From: Paraburkholderia fungorum
Lineage (GTDB): Bacteria; Pseudomonadota; Gammaproteobacteria; Burkholderiales; Burkholderiaceae
Reading direction: 5' to 3'
DNA: 64,000 bases
Assembly: GCF_902833645.1 (NCBI RefSeq)
Contig: NZ_CADFGE010000002.1
Location: forward strand, 747,158-811,157
Part shown: positions 32,892 to 41,307 of the stretch, in pieces
How the letters are laid out: every line of letters starts with the position of its first letter
Numbering within the stretch: the stretch's first letter is position 1
Notes under the pieces: generated by a model
The model's input: only the letters and a program-made list of their open reading frames with translations
Database searches by the model: none
Told to the model about the DNA's origin: nothing
Translations under genes and position numbers: made by a program

Positions 32892-32946
32892 GGCACCGGT
32901 GACGACGATTTCGAGCGTGTACTGCGCCCGCTTCCCTTCAAAACTA

Positions 32947-34098
32947 TCAGAACTTGGTTGTCAGCCCGAATATGAGCGCAACCTGATTGGGTGTAGCCGA
33001 ACTCGATTCCAGGTCCCCCACCGTCCCACCCGCCGATACGATGTGGTTACCATCTTCGCTGAAGGTAGTTCCGTGAGCGTGTGAATAGCCACCGATTGCA
33101 TAGAGCGTAGTGCGCTTGGACAGACTGTATTCCACCCCGGCGGCCACGTTATTGTAGGTTGCCGACGAACCGCCGGTTGACCTCGTGTACGTGTATCCGA
33201 TGTTTAACGCGACTGCCGGCGTCATCTGATAGTCCAGCGAGGCCGCACCTGTATTGAAGGTTTCTTTCCGGTTAAAAGCAGCAAAACTCGCGTAGGGTTT
33301 CCATTGCGCATTGCTATAGCGCACGTTGGCAGTCAGTTCGTTCCAGACATACTGGACGGCAACGTGGGTTATCAAGCGTGAGCCGACAAACGGGTCGTCG
33401 CCAAATAACGGCGTAACCGAACTGTTCTGAGTCTGGTCCGCCGTACCGACACCGCCAGCGCCGTCGTTCTTGGCAAAGACATATCCCGCCGCCGCACTGA
33501 AGGCGCCGTGAGCATAGGCGATCGATGCTGAAGAGGATTCCTGTGACGATGCATTGCCCGCTACGCCCCCCAAGCCGTACATCAACTCGAACTGTAAGCC
33601 AGCATATACTGGACTGCTGTACTTGATCGAATTTTGCAGGCGAAATGTATTGTCATTGTTGTCGACGTCTCCCGGTGTGGTAAACGCGGGACCATAGCCA
33701 TCGGCCGTAAGCGGTTGAACCAGATCGACGGTCGTGTCCAACTGACGACCGACGGTCACTTTGCCGAAGACGTCGCTGTTGACCCCCACCCATGCATTTT
33801 TCCCAAACAGCCGGCCACCTTGACTCAGTTTTCCCGTATTAATGTTAAACCCGTTCTCGAGGTTGAAAATTGCCTGAAAGCGATTGCCCAGATCCTCCAC
33901 TCCCTTCATGCCCCACTCGTTGGCCGTCAGGTCAGCACCTTGCAACTCGACGAGGGAGGCATGCCCGGTGTTGTTGTAATAAGCAATCGCGTTATCAAGT
34001 TCACCGTAAAGCGTGATTCTGCTTTGCGCATGGGCAGTGGATGCAACAGCCAGCATGACCAATGCGACGCTGCTGAAAACGGTCAGATTTTTCATCAA
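32947..34098 (-). CDS. Outer-membrane porin, Gram-negative general type (second copy)
   Basis: The 383-residue precursor has signal peptide MMKNLTVFSSVALVMLAVASTAHA and mature start QSRITLYGELDNAIAYY. MKGVEDLGNRFQAIFNLENGF and LFGKNAWVGVNSDVFGKVTVGRQ are porin hallmarks, and it ends ALIFGLTTKF with terminal Phe. It is divergent from the porin at 29467 in many loops, so likely has another specificity. It lies 132 bp downstream of the YVTN-propeller gene on the same strand and is probably co-transcribed with it from a promoter near 35690. Confidence 0.92.
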   Translation of the reverse strand: MMKNLTVFSSVALVMLAVASTAHAQSRITLYGELDNAIAYYNNTGHASLVELQGADLTANEWGMKGVEDLGNRFQAIFNLENGFNINTGKLSQGGRLFGKNAWVGVNSDVFGKVTVGRQLDTTVDLVQPLTADGYGPAFTTPGDVDNNDNTFRLQNSIKYSSPVYAGLQFELMYGLGGVAGNASSQESSSASIAYAHGAFSAAAGYVFAKNDGAGGVGTADQTQNSSVTPLFGDDPFVGSRLITHVAVQYVWNELTANVRYSNAQWKPYASFAAFNRKETFNTGAASLDYQMTPAVALNIGYTYTRSTGGSSATYNNVAAGVEYSLSKRTTLYAIGGYSHAHGTTFSEDGNHIVSAGGTVGDLESSSATPNQVALIFGLTTKF

Positions 34099-34230
34099 AC
34101 ATCTCCTATTTATATAGTTATACTAATTACACGTCAGAAATAAGCGACGATAGAGAACTACTACTCGTCTATGGCGCCGGCAGCGCCTCCCTGCCTGTTC
34201 GGTTAGTCGCCTCGCTCCAAATAAATCCGG

Positions 34231-35217
34231 TCAGACAGGCTCGTACACGCCGATCTTGTTGCTGGTGTCGAGATATACAAAGATACGGTGGGTGGCCGGA
34301 TCGACGGCCAATGTATGCGCGTTCTTTTCTGTCTTCAGATGATCGACCACCTGCTTCGCGTCGAGATCGACGACCTCAGCGCTTCCAATCTTGTCGCCAA
34401 CGAAAACCCGGCGGGCCGCTACGTCTACCGCAATCTGGTCGATATCGCCGCCCTCGAATGGGATGCTGTCGACTAGCTTGCCGTCCGGGCTGACGATCAG
34501 TATTTTCTTGTCGCGGCTGCCGATAATCAGATGCCCTGCCTGACTGTCGTAAACCATGGGCTTGGCCGCTTTCCTGAGATGGAAATCCCATACTGCAACG
34601 ACCTGACTGGAGTTCGGATCAATCACGTCGACAACATTGTCGACGGGTTGGTAAATGCGATCCAGACCCGGTACGTATAGGTTGACGTCTGGACCATCTT
34701 TAGCGGGTTGAGGACGCAGCTCAATGTTGCCAACGCGCGCGAATGGCGCTTCACCCTCGAATACTGTTTCGGTATTGCTATCGTCATTGGCGACAAAAAC
34801 CTTGCCGTTTTGCGTGTCTATTGTCACGCCATCGGATTTTTTGCCACCGGTATCGACACTCGCAATCTGCTTCAAGGTGTTCTTGTCGATAACCACCAAT
34901 TTATTGGTCGTGGCGTCGGCAACGAACGCATACTTGTCGCCAACGGCGATCCCGTTACCATCCTCGATTCCTCCGATCACCGCCTTGACGGTCAGCTTGT
35001 CTGCATCAATGACCACGACATTGTGCTCGGGCGACTGCACGATCCAGGCGGTACGAGTCTGGGGATCGAAAGTCACCCAATCGCCATGCCCTCCATTTCC
35101 AGGCAGGGCGATTGTCTTGACAAGCTTATAGTGGGACTGCGCGCTCGCCCAGCAAGCATTGGTCAATGCAACTGCTCCTACGACGGCAATAACTGCGAGT
35201 TTCGAAATACGACGCAT
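34231..35217 (-). CDS. Secreted YVTN-type beta-propeller protein (YncE-like)
   Basis: The 328-residue protein has a signal peptide (KLAVIAVVGAVALTNACWASAQ) followed by seven-bladed propeller repeats such as VVIDADKLTVKAVIGGIEDG, LVVIDKNTLKQIASVDTGG and VVDLDAKQVVDHLKTEKNAH. These 40-50-residue repeats with xVIDxxxxxVxxxI are the YVTN/YncE class, periplasmic scaffolds or ligand binders of poorly known role. It precedes a porin gene and lies downstream of a promoter nearly identical to that of the GntR gene at 42465, so it may belong to the same carboxylate-uptake regulon. Confidence 0.85.
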   Translation of the reverse strand: MRRISKLAVIAVVGAVALTNACWASAQSHYKLVKTIALPGNGGHGDWVTFDPQTRTAWIVQSPEHNVVVIDADKLTVKAVIGGIEDGNGIAVGDKYAFVADATTNKLVVIDKNTLKQIASVDTGGKKSDGVTIDTQNGKVFVANDDSNTETVFEGEAPFARVGNIELRPQPAKDGPDVNLYVPGLDRIYQPVDNVVDVIDPNSSQVVAVWDFHLRKAAKPMVYDSQAGHLIIGSRDKKILIVSPDGKLVDSIPFEGGDIDQIAVDVAARRVFVGDKIGSAEVVDLDAKQVVDHLKTEKNAHTLAVDPATHRIFVYLDTSNKIGVYEPV

Positions 35218-35402
35218 GATGTCTCCTGATTGTTTTCGATCTTGATGGTCCCACCGGCTGCACAGGCTTATTCGAATCTCAAATCGTTAGATTATTAGGA
35301 TGCCTACTTTTATTGTCCGGCTTTTCTCTGCTTACCTTATGAAACGGCATCACTGAATTGCTACGGGTGCCGCGTCTGGCTATGCGCGGTGTGTTCTCCT
35401 CG

Positions 35403-35579
35403 CTATACGGCACCTGCAGGTAAAGCGCCGACCATACTTCTTTGCATTTCGCGTGGCAGTGAATTGGTTATTGAGCGCACGAGTCCATCGCGCATCTCAC
35501 GGCTTAGCCGTTCAAAGCACGAAGTGTTGTCCTTACCTTCGGCTGCCTGCGCTGCATCGACATAGGACTCGAACAGCAC
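35403..35579 (-). CDS. Possible small protein or gene fragment
   Basis: From a GTG at 35579 this frame gives 58 residues (beginning VLFESYVDAAQAAEGKDNTS) with ordinary composition and codon use, including ERLSREMRDGLVRSITNSL. It lies about 85 bases downstream of the promoter at 35669-35697 and on the same strand as the propeller gene. No family is recognised and the ribosome site is weak. It could be a leader gene, or the remnant of a longer one. The rest of the 35218-35803 gap shows nothing else I can support. Confidence 0.33.
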   Translation of the reverse strand: MLFESYVDAAQAAEGKDNTSCFERLSREMRDGLVRSITNSLPREMQRSMVGALPAGAV

Positions 35580-35668
35580 CGGCCTTTCATTGACTAGAAC
35601 TCACAAGCCATTCCCCACCTCGTGGACTAAAGAAACAGCCCTGCTTTTTATTAGGATCACTGAAATTC

Positions 35669-35699
35669 AGTCTAGGTTGTCAAATGCGTAATGTCAACA
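35669..35699 (-). promoter_or_regulatory. Sigma-70 promoter with GntR-type dyad, reading toward the propeller and porin genes
   Basis: On the minus strand TTGACA (35697-35692) is followed after exactly 17 bases by TAGACT (35674-35669). The -35 lies inside TGTTGACA. The same -35, -10, spacing and flanks (CCTAGACTGnATTTC) occur at 43210-43240 before the GntR gene. Transcription would start near 35662. Confidence 0.65.
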
Positions 35700-35803
35700 C
35701 TTTACTTTTTTATGCGCCGGCCGACTCGAGGACCATACATTCGACGCGACATACCGTTCAATTGGCCGATAGCGCTGTACGTGCCGCCATTGCCCTTACA
35801 TCG

Positions 35804-36445
35804 TCATCGCTGCACGGCGATGCGATAGGCTGGACGATCAATTACTCTTCCCAGCCAGTCCACGAGGAACGGCCGTTGGGCGTACGTCCCGAGAACATCG
35901 GCGAACTCCAGCGCCAGGTCGAACCAGCGAACTGCGGCCAGCGCGACGCCTATATCCGCAACCGTAAAGTGCCGCTGCGCAAGAAAGAGTTGGTGACTCA
36001 GCGCATCATCCACAATTCGGAGCAGACGAGCAGCTTCCAGATGCGAGGCTCTTATCGCGTCGTAATTGCGCTCGGCTTCCGGCACTCGCGTGAGGCCCAG
36101 AAATGCGACCCGCAATGTGGCCCACAGCGTCCCCAGTTGCCAGTCCATCCAGCGCTCGACCTCGGCACGCGCCGCCGGATTGACCGGCAACAATGCCCTC
36201 TCCTCGCGCGATGACGCGAGATAACGAACAATAGTGTTCGACTCCCATAACACAACGTCACCGTCAACAAGTGTCGGCACGAGACCGTTCGGATTTAGCG
36301 CAAGGAACTCCGGCGTATCTACCACGCCGAACTGCAGGCCTGCGTCGATGCGCTGAAAATCACGTCCTTCATTCAGACCGAGCTCTGCCAGACACCACAT
36401 GACCTTCTGGACGTTGATCGAATTACGTCTGCCATACAGTTCCAT
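35804..36445 (-). CDS. Glutathione S-transferase family protein
   Basis: The 213-residue protein has an N-terminal thioredoxin-like domain (MELYGRRNSINVQKVMWCLA, with LNPNGLVPTLVDGD and WESNTIVRYLA for glutathione binding) and a helical C-terminal domain. The GRRNSxNVQK motif resembles bacterial beta/theta-like GSTs. It is the last gene of the minus-strand operon running from about 42291, 13 bp after a chromate-transporter half gene. In such operons GSTs commonly handle thiol conjugation or ring isomerisation of aromatic intermediates; the actual reaction is unknown. Confidence 0.87.
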   Translation of the reverse strand: MELYGRRNSINVQKVMWCLAELGLNEGRDFQRIDAGLQFGVVDTPEFLALNPNGLVPTLVDGDVVLWESNTIVRYLASSREERALLPVNPAARAEVERWMDWQLGTLWATLRVAFLGLTRVPEAERNYDAIRASHLEAARLLRIVDDALSHQLFLAQRHFTVADIGVALAAVRWFDLALEFADVLGTYAQRPFLVDWLGRVIDRPAYRIAVQR

Positions 36446-36458
36446 GGATATCTCCCGA

Positions 36459-36995
36459 TCAAATCATTGCGCCCAGACCGGCATGCACAAGCCCTGCCGC
36501 AAACAGCACGGCGAGCGGATTCATTCTGGGCCGCGCCACGAATAGGAACAACGCAATGGCCGCGAGGCCCCAGACAGTCCACGTTGCGGACGACGAACGC
36601 AGCACCGAAAACGCACTGGCGAGAATCAGCCCGGTTGCGACCGGTGCAAGTCCGCGCTCGGCCGTTCGATGCCACGGGTGCTGCTGGTGCCGCGTCCACG
36701 CAAGCGTTGCGCCGTACGCAAGTACCGACGACGGGACAAAAAGCGCCAGCGAAGCGACAGCCGCGCCAGGCCAGCCAGCCGCTTTCCAGCCGATCAGCGT
36801 AGTGAGCAGCGCGCCAGGCCCGGGGGCGGCCCGTGATATGGCAAACATATCGACAAACTCGGCCTGTGTTACCCAGCCGTGAATCACCACCGCCTGCTGG
36901 TTGATGTCGGCGACGATACTCTGGCCGCCACCAAGCGACAGCAGAGAAAGCGGTACAAACACAACGATCAATTGCAGATACAGGTTATCGCGCAC
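36459..36995 (-). CDS. Chromate transporter, short chain, second half
   Basis: The protein has 178 residues from GTG 36995 (GAGGAG upstream), overlapping the preceding half gene by 11 bp. SLGGGQSIVADINQQAVV and the FAISRAAPGPGALLTTLIGWKAAG stretch are the CHR-family motifs (FGGG-like and PGP). About five or six membrane helices are present. Short CHR proteins come as adjacent pairs that together equal one long ChrA. The family exports chromate, but its place in a carboxylate operon suggests another anion. Confidence 0.87.
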   Translation of the reverse strand: MRDNLYLQLIVVFVPLSLLSLGGGQSIVADINQQAVVIHGWVTQAEFVDMFAISRAAPGPGALLTTLIGWKAAGWPGAAVASLALFVPSSVLAYGATLAWTRHQQHPWHRTAERGLAPVATGLILASAFSVLRSSSATWTVWGLAAIALFLFVARPRMNPLAVLFAAGLVHAGLGAMI

Positions 36996-37557
36996 GCTGC
37001 CCACTCCTCGAAGCAATGACCAAACCCACTGTGCCAACGATGATCGCGACCGGCACTAGCGGCAAGCGCAGGATACCGACAGCAAGGAACACGGCAAGGA
37101 TCAACACCAGCGGCCAGCGCTGATCCGCAAGCAGCGCACGCGCGGTGCGCAATCCCACCGACGCGGTCATCCCCACCGCGGCAGCGGCTACACCTTCAAG
37201 AAACCGGTGTAGCCACGCAAGCTGTGAAAACTCGTGAAATATCGTCGCGAGCAACACGATTACACCCATAGGCGGGACGAGCAACGAGGTAACCGCCACC
37301 ACGCTGCCGATGGCACCCTTCATTCGGTAACCCACGTAGATCGACAGATTCACGACATTGGATCCGGGCAAGATCTGCCCGAGCGTCAGCGCGCCGAGAA
37401 ACTCCTCCTCGTTCATCCAGCCACGCTGCGTGACGACTTCGCGATAGATCCACGCGGATAGGCCGCCCCCGAAGCTCGTCAAGCCGACACGCGCAAACAG
37501 CAGCAGGATCTGCAGCAACGAAGCATCGGTCGCATCACGTCTCGTCGCTGCTTGCAC
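36985..37557 (-). CDS. Chromate transporter, short chain, first half
   Basis: The 190-residue membrane protein has the CHR motifs VGLTSFGGGLSAWIYREVV and ALTLGQILPGSNVVNLSIYVGYRMKG, with PGS in place of the more usual PGP. It overlaps the second half gene (36459-36995). The pair forms the two halves of the antiparallel ChrA dimer. It follows TctA by 65 bp. Neither chrB nor another chromate-resistance gene is nearby, which argues against dedicated chromate resistance. Confidence 0.87.
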   Translation of the reverse strand: MQAATRRDATDASLLQILLLFARVGLTSFGGGLSAWIYREVVTQRGWMNEEEFLGALTLGQILPGSNVVNLSIYVGYRMKGAIGSVVAVTSLLVPPMGVIVLLATIFHEFSQLAWLHRFLEGVAAAAVGMTASVGLRTARALLADQRWPLVLILAVFLAVGILRLPLVPVAIIVGTVGLVIASRSGQRAR

Positions 37558-37622
37558 GTTTGTCTACCTTTGTTGTCCGGGAGAGGGACTCAGACCGGGT
37601 GCGCAGCGCACCCGGAACTCAT

Positions 37623-39167
37623 TCAATGCCGCTCGTTGGCGAGTCGATGCTCCGCCATCTGCTCCTCAGCTTCATGCAGCAGCTTCGTCGACCGCTTACG
37701 ACGGCTCCAGATCGATGCGATGACGCTAATTGCCGCGCAACCAAACAGGCCGGCCGCGATGGGACTGCGTACGAACGTGCTCGGATCGCCCCCTGAAATC
37801 GTCAGCGCCTGACGGAACGACTGTTCAAGCGTATGACCGAGAATCAGGCCAAACAGCAACGGCGCCTTCGGGATGTCGAACTTGCGGAACGCGTAGCCGA
37901 CGATGCCAAAGAAAAGCGCGAGAAACAGATCGAATACATCAGTGTTGAACGAGTAAACCCCAGCCGAAGCGATGACCAAAATCACACAAAGAAGCACGCC
38001 AGGCGGAACATACAGAATGCGCGAAAGGATCCCGACGAGTGGCAAATTGAGTACCAGCAGCATGATGTTGCCGATATACATGCTCGCTATCAGTCCCCAC
38101 ACAAGATCCGGCTGGGTATGAAACAGCATCGGCCCGGGCTGGATACCGTACATGATGAACGCACCCATGATCACCGCGGTCGCGCCGGAACCGGGGACGC
38201 CAAGGGCCAACAGATGCACGAATGCGCCACACGTATCCGCATTGGTCGCCGCCTCCGGCGCCGCGACGCCTTCGATCGCGCCCTGACCAAATTCCTCGGG
38301 ATGCTTCGAGATTTTCTTCTCGAGCACATACGAGAGCATCGCCGCCAACGTGCCGCCGAGTCCGGGCGCCGCACCGCAGATGAAACCCACAATCGAGCCA
38401 CGGAAGATCGCCGGACGAGCGCGGCGCCACTCCTTGCGCGTGAACCACAACTTGCCTTCCACCCGCACCGTATGCATCGTACCGCCGAGCGTCCCTTCAA
38501 CCATCCGGCTGACCTCCGAAATCGCAAAGAGGCCAACCACAACGACCAGGAAGTTCACGCGGTCCTGCAACTGTGTCAAACCGAGCGTGAAGCGCGGTAC
38601 ACCGCTTTGCAGATCGATACCGACCGTCGCCAGGCCGAGACCCATGAACACCGCCATCATGCCCTTGGCTAGTGAATCGCCAGTCAGCGCGCCAACGGTC
38701 GAGAGCGCAAAACAGATCAACGCGAAGTACTCCGCAGGACCAAAATGCAACGCGACGGCTGCAAGCGGGGCGGCAACGAACGAGAGCGCAGTCACGCCCA
38801 TCATCCCCGCGATGAACGAACTGACAGCCGCAATCGCCAGCGTCGCAGCCGCGCGGCCCTTTCTGGCGAGCGGGTAGCCGTCGAGCACAGTCATCACCGC
38901 GGCCGCGTCGCCGGGCGTATTTAACAGAATGGCTGTGACCGCGCCGCCATACATGCAGCCGTAGTAGATGCCGGTGAGCATCATGAGCGCGGAGGTCGGG
39001 TCCATGCCGAACGTGACCGGAATCAGCAGCGCGATGCCGGCAGACGGGCCGATGCCCGGCAGATGGCTGATCATCGTACCGATGAATACGCCTATGAGCG
39101 TGTAGAGAAGATGCATAGGCGTCGCGGCGACCGCGAGTCCATGCAAAATGCCATGCAAACTGTCCAT
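37623..39167 (-). CDS. Tripartite tricarboxylate transporter, large permease subunit TctA
   Basis: The 514-residue TctA-family membrane protein has about 12 helices. Family motifs are IGVFIGTMISHLPGIGPSAGIALLIP near the start, YGCMYGGAVTAILLNTPGDAAAVMT, and later GAAPGLGGTLAAML with GVPGSGATAVIMGAFI. With TctB and the binding protein TctC it imports di- or tricarboxylates or aromatic acids using an ion gradient. It follows tctB by 12 bp. The substrate is not readable from the sequence; operon neighbours point to an aromatic or substituted acid. Confidence 0.93.
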   Translation of the reverse strand: MDSLHGILHGLAVAATPMHLLYTLIGVFIGTMISHLPGIGPSAGIALLIPVTFGMDPTSALMMLTGIYYGCMYGGAVTAILLNTPGDAAAVMTVLDGYPLARKGRAAATLAIAAVSSFIAGMMGVTALSFVAAPLAAVALHFGPAEYFALICFALSTVGALTGDSLAKGMMAVFMGLGLATVGIDLQSGVPRFTLGLTQLQDRVNFLVVVVGLFAISEVSRMVEGTLGGTMHTVRVEGKLWFTRKEWRRARPAIFRGSIVGFICGAAPGLGGTLAAMLSYVLEKKISKHPEEFGQGAIEGVAAPEAATNADTCGAFVHLLALGVPGSGATAVIMGAFIMYGIQPGPMLFHTQPDLVWGLIASMYIGNIMLLVLNLPLVGILSRILYVPPGVLLCVILVIASAGVYSFNTDVFDLFLALFFGIVGYAFRKFDIPKAPLLFGLILGHTLEQSFRQALTISGGDPSTFVRSPIAAGLFGCAAISVIASIWSRRKRSTKLLHEAEEQMAEHRLANERH

Positions 39168-39179
39168 GATGCGAGCGCC

Positions 39180-39701
39180 TCAGAAAGGGAGGAAGCCCGT
39201 CGGCATCGGAACACCGAGAAGCTGGGAAAACAGCAGGTCAAAAAACACCGTAACACCCAGCGCGATCGCGAGATTCGTCTTTAGACGGTTGCGATTGAAA
39301 TAGATGAGCAGGCCGAACAGGAAGATCGACGTAGCAAGGAGGTATCCGACGCGTTCGAAAGCCAGGTAGTAAAGCGCCGTCCATGCCACCATTCCAATCA
39401 GGATGAGCGGATGATTTTTCGATTCACGCGCACTACTAGCGTGCTGTACTTCGGCAGACGCTGCGGACGCAGGTCTCACGGGCGTATCGATATGCGAATG
39501 CGAGCGATGCCTGTTACGCCCTTCAAGCAGCAACGTTAGTGCGGACGCAATGAGCCCCACACCGACAAGTGCCGGAAACGCCTTAGGGCCGAGCGGGTCG
39601 CTCAGTCTGACCTCCGGCAATCGCATGTCCATGTAAAGATAGACGACGGCCAGTGTAATCACGCAGAATGCGAGCCACACGTCGCCCTTGATGCTTTTCA
39701 T
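39180..39701 (-). CDS. Tripartite tricarboxylate transporter, small permease subunit TctB
   Basis: The 173-residue protein, from ATG 39701 with GGAGGA upstream, has four membrane helices: DVWLAFCVITLAVVYLYMDM, then PKAFPALVGVGLIASALTLLL, a polar linker, then two C-terminal helices ending SQLLGVPMPTGFLPF. This ending and topology are typical of TctB. It forms the membrane part with TctA, 12 bp downstream. The gene is separated by 144 bp from the VOC gene upstream. Confidence 0.9.
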   Translation of the reverse strand: MKSIKGDVWLAFCVITLAVVYLYMDMRLPEVRLSDPLGPKAFPALVGVGLIASALTLLLEGRNRHRSHSHIDTPVRPASAASAEVQHASSARESKNHPLILIGMVAWTALYYLAFERVGYLLATSIFLFGLLIYFNRNRLKTNLAIALGVTVFFDLLFSQLLGVPMPTGFLPF

Positions 39702-39845
39702 GTCTCCTCCGATTCGATCCCGGCACGACAGCCAGAAAGGCAGTCGCCGCCGGTTCGTATAGCAAGCGGGGCCGCGCAAGCCGCTGCAGATTACCTGTCA
39801 TCCACTGCGTGCTGCCAGTGCCATTCGCGCCTTATATCCGGCGCT

Positions 39846-40226
39846 TCACTTTTCGTTGTAGCGGCCAGGCCTCACGACTTCAGCGATCGTGCCGTCCGGC
39901 GCGCGGAACTTGAGCGCACCCTCGCCCTTCGCGGACAGAATTTCGCCGCCGTATTGCTTGATCCGCTCAGCGGCAGCTTCCTGGTCGTCGACTGTGACGC
40001 CCCAGTGATGCAGACGCGGACCGGCTCCGGCTAGTTGAGCCTCATGCGAATCCTCGCTGTCGTACTTCATGAGGGTGAAGTCTATGTGGCCGTCGGTCAT
40101 GTGGCGCGAGATGTGTTCGCGATTACGCCCGGTCTTCACTTCCGTGAAACCAAATACTTCCGTGTAGAAACGTGTGGCCGCCTCGAGGTCATCGACCTTG
40201 ACTGCGAGGTGAACGATGCGTGACAT
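39846..40226 (-). CDS. Vicinal oxygen chelate (glyoxalase/bleomycin-resistance) family protein
   Basis: The 126-residue VOC-fold protein has IVHLAVKVDDLEAATRFYTEVFGF at the start and PRLHHWGVTVDDQEAAAERIKQYG in the second beta-alpha-beta unit. Candidate metal ligands are His in each module and Glu in TIAEVVRPGRYN. Members include glyoxalase I, dioxygenases and epimerases. ATG 40226 has GGAG upstream. Sitting between tctC and tctB genes in a catabolic operon, it probably acts on the imported acid or an intermediate; which reaction is unknown. Confidence 0.86.
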   Translation of the reverse strand: MSRIVHLAVKVDDLEAATRFYTEVFGFTEVKTGRNREHISRHMTDGHIDFTLMKYDSEDSHEAQLAGAGPRLHHWGVTVDDQEAAAERIKQYGGEILSAKGEGALKFRAPDGTIAEVVRPGRYNEK

Positions 40227-40271
40227 ATGGTTCTCCATGTCGGTAGGTGCTACGGGTTAAGGGAAAGCGCG

Positions 40272-41270
40272 TTATTTGGCGAGGCCGAGATCGGTCAGCA
40301 GCGGGCTGAGGCGATCACGCTCGCCGTGAAGGAAAGCTCGTGTCTGCGTACTGCTCTGATAGTCTGCAGTCCATAGATTACGCTTGACGGCCACGGCCCA
40401 CAGCGGCGACGCAGTCGCTTTCTGAAGGACGTTATCCCACCATGCAATCTCCGCGGGCGTCATGTTCTTCGGACCGACCAGTACGCGCCACGTCGTGAAG
40501 GCGACGTTCGCGCCCTGCTCCTTCCAGGTCGGCACCATCGCCAGCGCGCCGTCTTCCCGTTTGTCGCCGGAGATTGCAATCAGGCGCACTCGGCCCGCCT
40601 GGCTCGGCCCGAGCACAACCCCAGCCGGAGTCGCGGAGACGGTGACGTGCCCGCCCATCAGCGCGGTCATTGCCTCGCCACCCGAGTCGAAGAACACGAC
40701 TTTCATCTTCTTCGGATCCTGACCCACGCTCTTGACGACAAGCGCCGCCGCGTCGTGGCTCTGCCCGCCCGGGGAACTCGACACCCCCATCGTGACCGAC
40801 GAGGGGTCCTTCTTCAGCATCTGGATCAGATCCGCGCCTGACCTGATCGGCGAATCGCCGGGCGCTGAGAACACCACCTGCTCCGTGACCAACACGGCCA
40901 GCGGCGTTACATCGTCGATGCCGACGGTACTCAGTCCGGTGATGCGGTTCGTGATCAGGGGCAGCGCCTGGACGGAGACGTAATGGCCGTCGCCTTCGTG
41001 TGAATTGATGTAAGCGATGCTGACCGTGCCGCCGCCACCTGGCCGGTTCATGACGGTTACCGGTTTACTCGACAGCTTTTCCTGCTGGATGACGCTCTGA
41101 AGCGTGCGGGCTACGAGATCGAGCCCACCGCCTGGCGCGCTCGGCACGACAATCTCAATCGGCCGATGCGGTTGCCACGCGTCAGCCGCGCGGACATGTG
41201 CGGCATAGATTGAGATCAGCGCCGCGCAGACCCCCCACATGACGCCAGCTCTTCCAAGTCTCCTTCTCAT
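40272..41270 (-). CDS. Tripartite tricarboxylate transporter binding protein TctC (Bug family)
   Basis: The 332-residue periplasmic protein has an N-terminal export signal (GVMWGVCAALISIYAAHVRA) and the Bug opening WQPHRPIEIVVPSAPGGGLDLVARTLQ. VMNRPGGGGTVSIAYI and STVGIDDVTPLAVLVTEQVVFS are typical. Bug proteins bind carboxylates or aromatic acids through two water-bridged loops and deliver them to TctAB. ATG 41270 with GGAGA upstream is chosen; the longer frame would run into the preceding gene. The genes for TctC and TctAB lie in one operon, separated by the VOC gene. Confidence 0.92.
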   Translation of the reverse strand: MRRRLGRAGVMWGVCAALISIYAAHVRAADAWQPHRPIEIVVPSAPGGGLDLVARTLQSVIQQEKLSSKPVTVMNRPGGGGTVSIAYINSHEGDGHYVSVQALPLITNRITGLSTVGIDDVTPLAVLVTEQVVFSAPGDSPIRSGADLIQMLKKDPSSVTMGVSSSPGGQSHDAAALVVKSVGQDPKKMKVVFFDSGGEAMTALMGGHVTVSATPAGVVLGPSQAGRVRLIAISGDKREDGALAMVPTWKEQGANVAFTTWRVLVGPKNMTPAEIAWWDNVLQKATASPLWAVAVKRNLWTADYQSSTQTRAFLHGERDRLSPLLTDLGLAK

Positions 41271-41307
41271 TACATCGTCTCCTGTTTTTTTGGCGCTCTG
41301 TAGTCGC

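Noticed and set aside
35265..35285. TTCGAATC resembling a tRNA T-arm
   Set aside because: No matching stem, anticodon arm or acceptor stem around it; no tRNA seen in the window.
35684..36214. 176-codon plus-strand ORF
   Set aside because: Mostly antisense to the GST gene and starts inside the minus-strand promoter.
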